Below are positions 8,649 to 18,430 of a stretch of 64,000 nt of DNA, one piece after another (position 1 is the first letter of the stretch; the number at the start of each line of letters is the position of its first letter). This DNA is from Bacteroidota bacterium (GTDB lineage: Bacteria > Bacteroidota > Bacteroidia > Cytophagales > Cyclobacteriaceae). The translations under genes and the position numbers were made by a program. Below the pieces are notes generated by a model. The model worked only from the letters and a program-made list of their open reading frames with translations. It was not told the DNA's origin and did not search any database. The stretch spans positions 21,798 through 85,797 of the forward strand of contig JAEZEH010000019.1 of assembly GCA_023417785.1 (NCBI GenBank), read 5' to 3'.

Positions 8649-10637
8649 CTACAATGTCTTTACTCTGATCACCGTCAGGGAATTTGGCTTCAGTGAAAGC
8701 TTCACGCTTTTCCCCTGAACGTTGACTGTTCCCGGTTCTGGTTTGATCGCTTCAGGGTTACTGAAAGAGTTTACCGTGGTATCTTCCGCGCCTGTCAGTG
8801 TGGTTGTCCGCGCTTCTTTGGCGAGCCGTTTCTTTCCGCTCAGTTGAAATTCCGTCTCACGGGCTTCATCAGCCGCATTAACGACTTTAATGACAACCTC
8901 TTTTGATTCGGCGTCCCATACCGCAGAAGCATATAACTGCTTTTGTCCAGCCACGTTTTCTTTATCGGATAACACCGACAATCCATGCGTTCCACTGTTG
9001 GTTGAGAACATTTGCTGCACATAATAATTAGGCGTGGCGTACGCTTCGAGATTATTGAACCAGATCAAATCGGGTGTCCACTGCCAGCCATCAGCATGTG
9101 CGAACAGGGGTGCATACGATGCCAGATGCACAATGTCGGCGTTGCGTTCCAGTCCTGTCATGAACGCGGCTTCACTCAATGCACAGAGCCAGTTATTTTT
9201 GTTATCGGGGCTAGCGATGGCCACACTCTGGGCGGCATACTCGCCGGCGAAAATTTTAGGTCCGTTGCGATCGTACGAATCATAACGGGTTGCGTTCTTG
9301 AAGAACCATTCAGGCGTATTGTAATAGTGTTCGTCGACAAGTTCGGCTTTTATTTCTTTGAGTTCCTTCGCAGCATAGTCGAACAGCTCACCCTCGGGAA
9401 AAGGCCCTGTACCGGATACAATAATCATATCAGGGTACTTTTCCTTGATTGCTTTCTCAAACACTACAAATCGTTCGATGTATTGAGGTCCCCATTGTTC
9501 GTTTCCGATTCCGATGAATTTCATATTGAATGATTCGGGATGCCCCATGTCCGCGCGAATCTTGCCCCACTTGCTGGTAGCTGGTCCGTTGGCGAATTCA
9601 ATCAGATCCAGCGCATCCTGTACATACGGTTCGAGTTCATCCATTGGGACTACTTCGGCAGTATTGAACTGGCACGCGAGCCCACAACTCAGAATCGGAA
9701 GCGGTTCGGCGCCGATGTCTTCAGAAAGAAGAAAGTATTCGTAAAATCCGAGACCGAATGTTTGGAAGTAATCCGGTGTAGGCCTGTGACTGAATTCGGT
9801 GTTCCATCGGTTGATAAGCACTTCGCGTTCTTCCACCGGTCCTACCGTTTTTTTCCATTGATAACGTTGCGAAAGGTCACGACCTTCGACGATACATCCC
9901 CCGGGAAATCTGAGAAACCCCGGTTTCAGATCTGCTAACATTTGAACCAGATCTTTGCGTAATCCACCGGGTCTGTTTTTCCATGTGTTTTCCGGAAAAA
10001 GTGAAACCATATCCATATCAATCACACCTTTCCCTTCGAACCAGATATTGAGTTTAGCCTTTGCATCCGTAGAAGAGGCAGTAAGGGTTGCTTCATACTT
10101 TTTCCAGTCCTTTCCTGACGGAGAAACCGATGCGCTTCCAATAGCCTTTCCGTTGCTATCGACGAGTTCGATGTTAAGTTTGGTGTTGCCGTCAAGCTGG
10201 GCCGCCAGCACGGAGAAATGATACTTCTGTCCGGCTTTCACGCCTATTCCCCGGAAGCCTTCATTCGTAAGACCGTATCCCTTGGCATTGAAAACCGATA
10301 CGCGTGCAAACCTTGGGTTCGGGTAGCCGTCACCGCGGTTGATAACCATTGCTTTGCCGGCGTTGCTCTCAAGTGAAAAACGATCGCTCTTGTGTTCCGT
10401 CCAACCCATTAGTGGAACATCGAACTCAAAAGAGCGGTTCTTGATCAGTTCGGCGTAGAGCCCTCCGTCGGCTCCGAAATTGATGTCCTCATAGAAAACC
10501 CCCCACATCGTCGGCTGTATTTCGAAAGCCGGCTTATCAACCGCTACAATAATTTTCTGTGATTGCGTATAGCCAAACAGGGGCATCACAATCAGCATTG
10601 CGAGAATAGCTTTTCTTAACATGTTTACGTTTTTCAT
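8649..10637 (-). CDS. GH51 alpha-L-arabinofuranosidase with N-terminal carbohydrate-binding domain
   Basis: About 662 residues. The frame is open upstream to 10763, but the ATG at 10637 begins a good signal peptide ending near FGYTQSQ. After it come a jelly-roll segment (roughly residues 60-210, CBM4/9-like), a TIM barrel with GIGNEQWGPQYIERF (acid/base Glu) and KIFAGEYAAQS (nucleophile Glu), and a C-terminal beta-sandwich ending NSLTVIRVKTL. It releases terminal alpha-L-arabinofuranosyl groups from arabinan or arabinoxylan. A candidate AraR half-site lies at 10730-10740, about 90 bp before the start. It is the larger of two GH51 enzymes in the locus. Confidence 0.9.
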   Translation of the reverse strand: MKNVNMLRKAILAMLIVMPLFGYTQSQKIIVAVDKPAFEIQPTMWGVFYEDINFGADGGLYAELIKNRSFEFDVPLMGWTEHKSDRFSLESNAGKAMVINRGDGYPNPRFARVSVFNAKGYGLTNEGFRGIGVKAGQKYHFSVLAAQLDGNTKLNIELVDSNGKAIGSASVSPSGKDWKKYEATLTASSTDAKAKLNIWFEGKGVIDMDMVSLFPENTWKNRPGGLRKDLVQMLADLKPGFLRFPGGCIVEGRDLSQRYQWKKTVGPVEEREVLINRWNTEFSHRPTPDYFQTFGLGFYEYFLLSEDIGAEPLPILSCGLACQFNTAEVVPMDELEPYVQDALDLIEFANGPATSKWGKIRADMGHPESFNMKFIGIGNEQWGPQYIERFVVFEKAIKEKYPDMIIVSGTGPFPEGELFDYAAKELKEIKAELVDEHYYNTPEWFFKNATRYDSYDRNGPKIFAGEYAAQSVAIASPDNKNNWLCALSEAAFMTGLERNADIVHLASYAPLFAHADGWQWTPDLIWFNNLEAYATPNYYVQQMFSTNSGTHGLSVLSDKENVAGQKQLYASAVWDAESKEVVIKVVNAADEARETEFQLSGKKRLAKEARTTTLTGAEDTTVNSFSNPEAIKPEPGTVNVQGKSVKLSLKPNSLTVIRVKTL

Positions 10638-10729
10638 TAGCTTATAATCAATTCGTTTTATTACACGTCTGGCGCTTACGCGCGGTGGTTCTGCCTGGCT
10701 GGGTGGGTCAGGCTTATAAGGGTACAATT

Positions 10730-10740
10730 TACACTTATTT
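10730..10740. promoter_or_regulatory. candidate AraR half-operator upstream of GH51
   Basis: TACACTTATTT at 10730-10740 is identical over 11 bases to one arm and spacer of the palindrome in front of araB (20876-20896). The second arm is not well conserved here, so this is at best a half-site or a degenerate operator. It lies 93-103 bases upstream of the GH51 start. Confidence 0.35.
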
Positions 10741-10876
10741 AAATGAAAGTACATAGAACACATACCTTTTTTGGCAACGATTGCGGTTTTATTTTGAGTC
10801 GGGAACTGTGTACCGTAGACCTTGCTGAGGCAGTCGTTTCCACAAGCGGAACGGGTGACTGCCGGACATTAATAGA

Positions 10877-10908
10877 AAAGGAACCGAGGCTTGTGCAACG
10901 GTTCCTTT
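10877..10908 (-). terminator. intrinsic terminator after the second GH51 gene
   Basis: AAAGGAACCG (10877-10886) pairs perfectly with CGGTTCCTTT (10899-10908), a 10-bp stem with a 12-nt loop. On the minus strand a T-rich stretch follows. It lies 16 bp past the stop of the upstream GH51 gene at 10924. Confidence 0.75.
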
Positions 10909-10923
10909 AAGAAACGAAATCGT

Positions 10924-12477
10924 TTACTTGATTTCGAAAACCACCACAGAAAATGGTGGCATTTTTATCGTAAGGTTAGAACCTTTTACCTGAAAGCCTT
11001 TGAAGCTCTTAGGTGTGATCAGATCCGGCTTTTCGAAGGTGTTGTGGTCCTGAACTTTAGCCGATGATAAAATTCGGGCGGTGACGCTTTTATATGTGTC
11101 TGGCAGTTTGATGGTGACGTCCTGCGCTGCCTTGAAGTCAATATTTACAACGCTGACGTGTATGTTATTGGTACTATCCACAGAAGCCGAAGCGGAAATC
11201 GCGGGAAGCTTCCCTTTTCCGAATGAATAATCGCCTGTTTCCACCTCAACAGGAATGAGTTTTGCGTCCTGATGGACCTTATACATTTCCATCACATGAT
11301 ACGTGGGTGTGAGAACAAGTTTCTCATCGTCTGTGAGTATAACTGCCTGTAACACGTTTATGGCCTGCGCCAGGTTGGCCATACGAACGCGTTCAGCATG
11401 ATTATTAAAGATATTGAGAGTAGCGCCGGCGATCATCGCATCGCGCATGGTATTCTGCTGATAAAGAAACCCGGGATTGGTACCAGGTTCAACGTCGTAC
11501 CATCCGCCCCACTCATCGACAACCAGTGCGACCTTCTTCTGAGGGTCATAGCGGTCCATAATGGTAGAATGCCGTGCCACGAGTTCTTCCATGTGCAAGG
11601 CATTTTTCATGATTGTGAAATATTGTTCCTCGTTGAACTGCGTGGAAGGTCCTTTGCTATTCCAATCAATCACAGAGTAATGGTGAAGGGCAACGCCTTC
11701 CAGCAGACTGTGTGGCACATCGCGCATGAGAACTTCGGTCCAGTGGTAGTCGCCGCTGCTCGCGCCCGATGCGATCCTAAAAAGGTTGCTTGTATTGCTC
11801 CAGTCAGTCATGAAAGTAGCGTACTTACGGTATACGTCAGCATAATACTCGATCCGCATATTTCCACCGCAACCCCATGCCTCGTTGCCGACACCCCAAT
11901 AGCTGACGTTCCATGGCTTCTCGCGTCCATTGGCTTTGCGCAAGTTCGACATAGGGCTTTCACCTGCGAAGTTAACGTACTGTACCCAGTCCGTTAACTC
12001 CTGAACTGTTCCGCTCCCAACGTTTGCGGCCAGGTACGGTTCCGCACCAAGCAGTTCACACATATTGAGGAAGTCATGCGTACCAAAGCTGTTATCTTCG
12101 GTGACGCCCCCCCACCATGTGTTCACGATAGTAGGTCGATCTTTTTTGGGTCCAATTCCATCCTTCCAATGATAGGTATCGGCAAAGCAGCCACCCGGCC
12201 AGCGCAGATTGGGAATCTGAAGTTTCTTCAGCGCCTCCACGACATCTTTGCGAACACCATTTACATGAGGGATCCTGGTATTATCTTCACCCACGTAAAA
12301 CCCGCCATATATACATCGGCCGAGGTGTTCGGCAAAGTGACCATAAATGTGTTTACTTATGGTATGCTTTCCCTGCTTTGCCTGAAGGGTCACGGTATTT
12401 TGGGCATTGCCTGTTGTCATGGCAACTACCATCAAAATAAACATGCCTGCATAAAGTGAAATTGAGCGTTTTTTCAT
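10924..12477 (-). CDS. GH51 alpha-N-arabinofuranosidase (AbfA type)
   Basis: A 517-residue GH51 enzyme with signal peptide (residues 1-25, ending TTGNAQN). KHIYGHFAEHLGRCIYGG, LRWPGGCFADTYHWKDGIG and VSYWGVGNEAWGCGGNM (acid/base Glu) mark the barrel. ALVVDEWGGWYDVEPG holds the nucleophile Glu. A C-terminal beta domain ends in FSVVVFEIK. It acts on arabino-oligosaccharides. The gene lies 16 bp downstream of the araR-like regulator, so the two are almost certainly one transcription unit, and its own terminator follows at 10877-10908. Confidence 0.93.
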   Translation of the reverse strand: MKKRSISLYAGMFILMVVAMTTGNAQNTVTLQAKQGKHTISKHIYGHFAEHLGRCIYGGFYVGEDNTRIPHVNGVRKDVVEALKKLQIPNLRWPGGCFADTYHWKDGIGPKKDRPTIVNTWWGGVTEDNSFGTHDFLNMCELLGAEPYLAANVGSGTVQELTDWVQYVNFAGESPMSNLRKANGREKPWNVSYWGVGNEAWGCGGNMRIEYYADVYRKYATFMTDWSNTSNLFRIASGASSGDYHWTEVLMRDVPHSLLEGVALHHYSVIDWNSKGPSTQFNEEQYFTIMKNALHMEELVARHSTIMDRYDPQKKVALVVDEWGGWYDVEPGTNPGFLYQQNTMRDAMIAGATLNIFNNHAERVRMANLAQAINVLQAVILTDDEKLVLTPTYHVMEMYKVHQDAKLIPVEVETGDYSFGKGKLPAISASASVDSTNNIHVSVVNIDFKAAQDVTIKLPDTYKSVTARILSSAKVQDHNTFEKPDLITPKSFKGFQVKGSNLTIKMPPFSVVVFEIK

Positions 12478-12493
12478 AGTTGTGACTGGTCAA

Positions 12494-13207
12494 TCAGATA
12501 AATTTAACGCCTTCCTGGTGAAGCCGTTTATACTTGTTTTTGTCGAATATGTAGTAGAACGCCCCCTTCCTTGACGATTCTTTTTCCTTCTCAGCGAGTT
12601 TGTTAAGAATCCCGAGGGAAAGGATCTTACGCGTAAAGTTTCGCTTATCCAGCGGGCTTTCGTAGATCGCCTCGTAAAGGTTTTGCAATTGCGGCAGCGT
12701 AAACTTCATCGGGAGCAACTCAAATCCGATCGGGTGGTTTGCTACTTTGTCCCGCAATCTGGATTTCGCTTTGTCTACCATCTCCTTATGATCAAAAATC
12801 AGTGCCGGGATCTTGTTGAGAGGAAACCATTTTGCTTCGTGATCATGAAGTAACTGATCACTGTATTCGGCGATGTTTATCAGCGCAAAGTAGGCGATCG
12901 AGATAACACGGCCCGCAGGGTCGCGATGCACGTCACTGAAACAGTGGATTTGTTCCATGTAGACGTTTTCCAGGCCTGTCAACTGATGTAGAATTCGAGC
13001 CGCAGCTTCATCAGCACTTTCATCTTTACCAACGAATCCACCCATGAGCGACCACCGGCCTTTTTCGGGTTCGAATCCTCTTTTAATCAACAGTGCCTTT
13101 AACTGGCTGCCGTCAAAACCGAAAATGATACAATCAACGGCAACCAGGATCCGGTCGTGGCTTTTGTACTTTACTATGTCCATCGATAACGAAGAATAAG
13201 TCACCAT
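12494..13207 (-). CDS. araR: AraR-like transcriptional regulator (NrtR family, degenerate Nudix domain)
   Basis: A 237-residue protein with an N-terminal Nudix fold and a C-terminal winged-helix domain (from about residue 155, FTLPQLQNLYEAIYE to NFTRKILSLGILNKL), the NrtR-family layout. The Nudix box GFVGKDESADEAAARILHQL has lost all three catalytic glutamates of REuxEExGu (now Ile, Gln and Leu), so it should bind a ligand without hydrolysing it. Nudix-type AraR repressors control arabinose genes in Bacteroides. The position between a GH51 gene and a sugar transporter supports the same role here. An in-frame ATG at 13183 is an alternative start. The ligand is inferred to be L-arabinose. Confidence 0.85.
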   Translation of the reverse strand: MVTYSSLSMDIVKYKSHDRILVAVDCIIFGFDGSQLKALLIKRGFEPEKGRWSLMGGFVGKDESADEAAARILHQLTGLENVYMEQIHCFSDVHRDPAGRVISIAYFALINIAEYSDQLLHDHEAKWFPLNKIPALIFDHKEMVDKAKSRLRDKVANHPIGFELLPMKFTLPQLQNLYEAIYESPLDKRNFTRKILSLGILNKLAEKEKESSRKGAFYYIFDKNKYKRLHQEGVKFI

Positions 13208-13245
13208 CCAATTTTACAAATAAAGTCCAGCCTTGAAACCATCTT

Positions 13246-13266
13246 TAAGAAAAGCCTGACCAGGCT
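13246..13266 (-). terminator. intrinsic terminator after the MFS sugar transporter
   Basis: AGCCTG (13253-13258) and CAGGCT (13261-13266) form a perfect palindromic stem. On the minus strand it is followed by TTTTCTT. It lies about 35 bp past the transporter stop and separates that gene from araR-GH51. Confidence 0.6.
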
Positions 13267-13299
13267 GTTAATATTCCGTATCAAATACCAATATTTTTG

Positions 13300-14937
13300 T
13301 TACTTCTTTATTTCCCACAGATGCTGCATTTCCTCGAGCGTCTTTCCTTTGGTCTCAGGCACCACCTTCCACATAAACCATGCTGCCAGCAAAGACATGA
13401 ACCCATACACCCAGTACGAGAAACCATGGTGAAACTTCTCAGTGAGGAATGTACTGTCGTTCATTATCGGGAATGTCCATGATACAATAAGGTTAGCAAT
13501 CCACTGGGCGGCCACCGCTATAGACATTGCACCGCGAATGGAGTTCGGAAATATTTCCGAAAGCAATACCCAGACAACCGGTCCCCATGACAATGCAAAG
13601 GCTCCGGTATACATGAGCATGGCAAACAAGGCTCCTAGGCCGGGCGAGCCATCCGTGAGGTGGAAAGAAAGTCCAAGCCAGACCATACCAATGGCCATTC
13701 CAAGAGCTCCTATGATTTGCAGAGGCTTCCGGCCGAATTTATCGACCGAAAATATGGCAACGATTGTAAAGGTTAAATTGATTGCACCGACAATGATCGT
13801 TTGAAGCAACGACGAATCGGTGCTGCTTCCCATGTTTCTGAAGATTTCGGGGGCATAGTAGAGTACTACATTAATCCCGACAAACTGCTGAAACACGGAG
13901 AGTGTAATTCCTATTATTAAAACCAGTCCCCCGAATGAAAGCCACGGCGCATTCCGCGTATTCATGGAAAGTTTGATATCGGCAAGAACTCCTTCGACAT
14001 TAGGATCGCCAAGCTTTTGAAGAATTGATTTTGCTTCTGGCGCGCGGTCTTTCATAACGAGGAAACGAGGCGTTTCCGGAACGAAAAACAGAAAAGTCAA
14101 AAACAGAATACACGGGATAACTTCAGAGGCAAACATCCAGCGCCATCCAACTTCATTTATCCACTGTTCAGTTTGTCCTGCCGCAATAAAGTAGTTTACA
14201 AAGTATACCACCAGCATACCGAATACAATGGCGAACTGGTTCCATGAAACAAGTTTTCCACGAATTCCTGCCGGCGCGATTTCGGCGATGTACATAGGTG
14301 AAAGCATAGATGCCAGACCGACGCCAATACCACCGATAACGCGATAAAAGATAAATGACGTTGAAAGCTGTACACTAAAGATATTCATCGTATCGGGCAT
14401 GGCCGAACCAATTGCAGAAAGTGTAAAGAGGACCGCGGCAACAATAAGACCTTTCCTCCTGCCAATGGTATCCGCTATATAGCCCCCCATAGCACCGCCG
14501 ATCACGCATCCAAGCAGGGCACTGGAAATGATAAATCCATTCAGCGAATTTGCCATGGTCTCAGTAAGCTCATTTGGCAGAGAGATGAATTGCGTGTACA
14601 CCACGATCGCCACGATGGCCACCAATATTATACTATAAAGCGCTCCACGTGACGCTCCAAATAACTTGAAAAGAAAACTGCTTATCAACGCGGCGATAAT
14701 GGCAAAACACAATGACCCAACTACCTTGAATTCGATGATAACCGGCCTGGCTTCTTCCGGATTGTCCAGAAGTGGGGTGATGAATACATTCTTGAGCGCG
14801 CCAACAGCGCCGGATATTACTGCAGTGTCGTATCCGAATAAAAGACCACCGAGGGTTGCCACCAACGTAAGAGACATAATGTAGAAGGTGTTGCCCTTAC
14901 TCACCGGTGTGTTCGAAAGATTTTGATTGTGTGCCAC
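13300..14937 (-). CDS. MFS sugar:H+ symporter (AraE/XylE-like sugar porter)
   Basis: A 545-residue sugar-porter-family transporter with twelve membrane segments. Signatures are GGLLFGYDTAVISG in helix 1, GGYIADTIGRRKGL after helix 2, a PESPR-like VPETPRFLV at the end of helix 6, QQFVGINVVLYYAPEIF in helix 7, DKFGRKPLQI and the C-terminal VPETKGKTLEEMQ. A longer than usual loop between helices 1 and 2 is typical of Bacteroidota homologues. Inside the arabinose locus the likely substrate is L-arabinose, possibly D-xylose. Confidence 0.92.
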   Translation of the reverse strand: MAHNQNLSNTPVSKGNTFYIMSLTLVATLGGLLFGYDTAVISGAVGALKNVFITPLLDNPEEARPVIIEFKVVGSLCFAIIAALISSFLFKLFGASRGALYSIILVAIVAIVVYTQFISLPNELTETMANSLNGFIISSALLGCVIGGAMGGYIADTIGRRKGLIVAAVLFTLSAIGSAMPDTMNIFSVQLSTSFIFYRVIGGIGVGLASMLSPMYIAEIAPAGIRGKLVSWNQFAIVFGMLVVYFVNYFIAAGQTEQWINEVGWRWMFASEVIPCILFLTFLFFVPETPRFLVMKDRAPEAKSILQKLGDPNVEGVLADIKLSMNTRNAPWLSFGGLVLIIGITLSVFQQFVGINVVLYYAPEIFRNMGSSTDSSLLQTIIVGAINLTFTIVAIFSVDKFGRKPLQIIGALGMAIGMVWLGLSFHLTDGSPGLGALFAMLMYTGAFALSWGPVVWVLLSEIFPNSIRGAMSIAVAAQWIANLIVSWTFPIMNDSTFLTEKFHHGFSYWVYGFMSLLAAWFMWKVVPETKGKTLEEMQHLWEIKK

Positions 14938-15240
14938 GTGATGTTATGCGTTTAATGGATCAGGTATAGGGTTTTAAAAGCTGCACTAAAATCACGTTCT
15001 TTTTTGATTTGGTCAAACAATTCATGCAATCGGGTGAAATTTGCAAATTCCCTAGTTGAAACCGATATCCGTTAAATATTTTACAATATATCTTCAAACT
15101 ATTAAAACTGAATCAAATTGTCATATGTTACATTTCAATCGTTGTAGGCTTCTGTTGTGTCTTCGGGATAATCGATAATAAATGTCTTATTCCGATGGAT
15201 CTTTGTTGTTAACGAGTCAGGTTGAACAAGAGACTTAGCA
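14938..15240. other. intergenic region, A+T-rich, no gene
   Basis: About 300 bp between the MFS and SSS transporter genes, both on the minus strand. It should hold the MFS gene promoter. I see no reading frame, hairpin terminator, tRNA-like structure or copy of the palindrome found before araB. Confidence 0.5.
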
Positions 15241-16857
15241 TCATCCCGTAAAGCTTACCATGACAAACACTACCAATGCGAGAATCAGCAGCGAAAACAC
15301 AATGTCCCAAATGTTATAACTATTGCGATTGGTGGCTTTCTGCTCATCCGTGACTGTGCTTAATGTGAGACCCTTTATCGACGCCTCAGCAGGAGCCGGC
15401 GTAACCATACTTACTCCTACGCAAAGGAGAACACAGGCCAGGAAAAACCACGCTGCAAAATTAAGGAAGTTAGAGGCGGCAAACGTATGCAACAAGCTGC
15501 CCTCGGCGATTGAATCCACCATAAGTTCCGACACTATGCGGAAACCGGCGATGAAAAGACCAAAAACAAGAGTTGACAATGCGCCGTAGCTGTTTATACG
15601 CTTATGAAACACGCCAAGCAGGAAGACCGCCGCAATGGGCGGAGCAATGTATGCCTGAACAGACTGTAAATATTGATATAATACGCCTGAAATTCTGGCC
15701 ATCACCGGAATCCAGAGTACACCCAGCACGACCACGATACCTGTTGCGATCCGTCCAATCGTAAGTAGTTTGGCTTCCGGGGTGTTGGGCCGGAGTTTCT
15801 TATAGATGTCCACGGTGAAAAGGGTTGAACATGAGTTGAAGACGGAAGCAAGAGAGCTCATCAGTGCTGCGAGCAATCCTGCCGCAACGAGGCCGCGCAA
15901 TCCGACTGGCATTTTGTACATAAGCAGTGCGGCAAATGCCTGATCTGACTCTGCAAAATCGAGTTCTCCCCTGTTCTTCAGAACCAGTGCAATCACTCCT
16001 GGAATAAGGAACAGAAACACGGGAAGAAGTTTCAAAAAACCACCGAATATCGCGCCACGACGCCCCTGGGTAATGTTTCTTGCCACCAGCACACGCTGTA
16101 CAATGTATTGGTCCGTACACCAGTACCAAAAACCAACGATCGTGCTGGTGATAAAAAGTCCAGGCCATGGAAATTCAGGGTCACTGGCGGATCGCCACAT
16201 GTTAAAGAATCCGGGTTCGAGTTCCGTGGTTAGTGCACTGACACCGCCAACAGCATCCAGCCCGATGTAGGTCAGCGTACCTGCGCCAAGTACAAGGATA
16301 ATCGTCTGCAACGCTTCGGTGTACACAACTGCACGCATCCCTCCTAATATCGTATACACTCCGGTTAACACAACCGTAGCTACTGCGCCATACCAGAATT
16401 CAATATTGAAAATAGACGCGATCACCATCCCTCCTGCGTATACCGTTACCGATACTTTGGTCAGCACATAGGCTACTAGAGAAAACACACTTAGGAACCA
16501 CCGCGTCTTTGCATTGAACCGTTTTTCAAGGAATTCGGGCATGGTAAATACGCCGGCGCGCATATAAAATGGTAGGAAAATCCAACCGAGTGCAAGCACG
16601 AGCCATGCTTGAATCTCATAGATCAGCATAGGAATCTTTCCATCCGCTCCGGCTCCTGCAAGTCCGACAATGTGTTCTGAACCGATGTTGGACGCGAAAA
16701 TCGATGCTCCCACGACAAACCACCCCATGTTTCTCCCGGCAAGGAAATAATCCTCGGTGTTCTTGTTTTTTCGGCGCATCACCCATAAGGCGAGTGCACC
16801 GATTAGCAGGAAATAGGCAGCAATAACAATCCAGTCAAGCGTAGCGAAGCCAGTCAT
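15241..16857 (-). CDS. SSS-family sodium/sugar symporter (SGLT-like)
   Basis: A 538-residue sodium:solute symporter with 13-14 membrane segments. Diagnostic stretches are EDYFLAGRNMGWFVVGAS, ASNIGSEHIVGLAGAGA in the first repeat, YTILGGMRAVVYTEALQ and WYWCTDQYIVQRVL, all typical of the SGLT-type sugar branch. MSSLASVFNSCSTLFTVDIY carries the Ser/Thr pair of the Na2 site. It lies 48 bp after araA on the same strand and probably belongs to the araBDA transcript, giving Na+-driven uptake of arabinose alongside the proton-driven MFS porter. Confidence 0.92.
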   Translation of the reverse strand: MTGFATLDWIVIAAYFLLIGALALWVMRRKNKNTEDYFLAGRNMGWFVVGASIFASNIGSEHIVGLAGAGADGKIPMLIYEIQAWLVLALGWIFLPFYMRAGVFTMPEFLEKRFNAKTRWFLSVFSLVAYVLTKVSVTVYAGGMVIASIFNIEFWYGAVATVVLTGVYTILGGMRAVVYTEALQTIILVLGAGTLTYIGLDAVGGVSALTTELEPGFFNMWRSASDPEFPWPGLFITSTIVGFWYWCTDQYIVQRVLVARNITQGRRGAIFGGFLKLLPVFLFLIPGVIALVLKNRGELDFAESDQAFAALLMYKMPVGLRGLVAAGLLAALMSSLASVFNSCSTLFTVDIYKKLRPNTPEAKLLTIGRIATGIVVVLGVLWIPVMARISGVLYQYLQSVQAYIAPPIAAVFLLGVFHKRINSYGALSTLVFGLFIAGFRIVSELMVDSIAEGSLLHTFAASNFLNFAAWFFLACVLLCVGVSMVTPAPAEASIKGLTLSTVTDEQKATNRNSYNIWDIVFSLLILALVVFVMVSFTG

Positions 16858-16905
16858 AGGTTTCAGTTGTTAGGGGTTCGGTTGTAATTATTGGTTAGGA
16901 TCCTT

Positions 16906-18396
16906 TTAGCGGTAGTACACTTCATTCCATCTGAGCGTATTGCGAAGGTCCGGTATCCGGGTATCCGCGCCGATGTGTACAAACTCGACATTAGCCATAT
17001 CGGCAAAATCCTGCAGATGTTCGGACGTCAGATTCTGACTATAGCACGTGTGGTGTGCGCCGCCGGCGTAGATCCACGCCGCACATCCTGTGTACATGTC
17101 GGGTAGTGGTTTCCAAAGTACCCTTGCAACCGGAAGTTTTGGTAAGTCATGTTCCGGAGCAACGGCTTCCACATCGTTGACGAGCAAACGGAACCGGTTG
17201 CCCATGTCGACTATCGAGGCATTTAATGCTTTACCAGGCGCGCTGTTGAACACAAGCCGTACCGGATCGCTCTTGCCGCCGATGCCCAGCGGATGTATTT
17301 CGCACGAAGGTTTGCCATCGGCAATCGATTCACAAATCTCCAGCATATGCGCCCCGAGGACCAGTGGGTTTTTGGGATCGAAATGATATGTATAATCCTC
17401 CATGAATGAGTTTCCTCCTTTCAGACCACTGCCCATTACTTTCATTGCTCTCACAAGCGCCGCGGTTTTCCAGTCACCTTCACCACCGAATCCATAACCG
17501 GCGTTCATGAGCCTTTGAACAGCGATGCCGGGAAGTTGTACCATGCCGTGAAGGTCTTCGAATGTATCAGTAAAACCTTTAAAGCCACCTTGCTCAAGGA
17601 ATCGTTTCAAACCAATTTCAATTTTCGCGGCGTCTCGAAGGGCATAAGATTGTTCGCCGCCCCGACGCAACGGTTTAGCTACTGTGTATGTGTCTTCATA
17701 AAGTTCCGTTAGCTGATTGACTTCCTGATCGCTCGTGGCATCAATCATCTTTACGAGATCACTGATTCCGTATCCGTTCACAGCAAAACCAAACTTAAGT
17801 TCTGCTTCCACTTTGTCGCCTTCCGTTACGGCAACCTGGCGCATGTTATCACCGAACCGGCAGAACTTTCCATTTTGCCAGTCGTGCCACCCGCACGCGG
17901 CACGTAACCAGGCGTTAAGGCGTTCATGAACGTTCGAATCCTGCCAATGGCCGACAACGACTTTTCTCGACAACCGCATCCGCGTCATTATGAACCCGAA
18001 CTCTCTGTCGCCATGGGCACTTTGATTGAGATTCATAAAATCCATATCGATGTCCTTCCACGGTATGTCGCGGTTGAATTGAGTATGCAGATGTAACATC
18101 GGCTTTTGCAGTACTTTTAATCCGCCGATCCACATCTTCGCTGGCGAGAATGTATGCATCCAGGCAATGACACCGATACAGTTCTTTGTGGTATTCGCCT
18201 CCTGACACAACTGATATATTTCTTCAGGCGTCTTGAGCACGGGTTTGAATACAATGCGTACGGGAACTGATGGCGACGCATCCAGGGTTTTGGCGATTTC
18301 CTGAGAGTGTGCTGCAACCTGTTTCAGCGTTTCTTCGCCATAGAGGAACTGGCTTCCGGTGATGAACCAGGCTTCGAAAGTTTTCAGATTTATCAT
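16906..18396 (-). CDS. araA: L-arabinose isomerase
   Basis: Converts L-arabinose to L-ribulose. 496 residues from the ATG at 18396, which starts directly before FEAWFITGSQFLYG, the conserved AraA N-terminus; the frame is open to 18423 but the extra residues do not fit the family. Visible family features: HTFSPAKMWIGGL, LHTQFNRDIPW, GFGGEGDWKTAALVRA (metal Glu), GNSFMEDYTYHF (second Glu) and HTCYSQNLTSEHL (metal His). Cytoplasmic, Mn2+-dependent. Third gene of araB-araD-araA, 34 bp after araD. Confidence 0.97.
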   Translation of the reverse strand: MINLKTFEAWFITGSQFLYGEETLKQVAAHSQEIAKTLDASPSVPVRIVFKPVLKTPEEIYQLCQEANTTKNCIGVIAWMHTFSPAKMWIGGLKVLQKPMLHLHTQFNRDIPWKDIDMDFMNLNQSAHGDREFGFIMTRMRLSRKVVVGHWQDSNVHERLNAWLRAACGWHDWQNGKFCRFGDNMRQVAVTEGDKVEAELKFGFAVNGYGISDLVKMIDATSDQEVNQLTELYEDTYTVAKPLRRGGEQSYALRDAAKIEIGLKRFLEQGGFKGFTDTFEDLHGMVQLPGIAVQRLMNAGYGFGGEGDWKTAALVRAMKVMGSGLKGGNSFMEDYTYHFDPKNPLVLGAHMLEICESIADGKPSCEIHPLGIGGKSDPVRLVFNSAPGKALNASIVDMGNRFRLLVNDVEAVAPEHDLPKLPVARVLWKPLPDMYTGCAAWIYAGGAHHTCYSQNLTSEHLQDFADMANVEFVHIGADTRIPDLRNTLRWNEVYYR

Positions 18397-18430
18397 ATAT
18401 GATTTGCGTTCTGCGTTCGTCACGTTAGTA

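Noticed and set aside
13062..13085. tRNA-like T-loop text (GGTTCGAATCC) inside the araR gene
   Set aside because: It lies within a well-supported coding frame and no acceptor, D or anticodon arms surround it.
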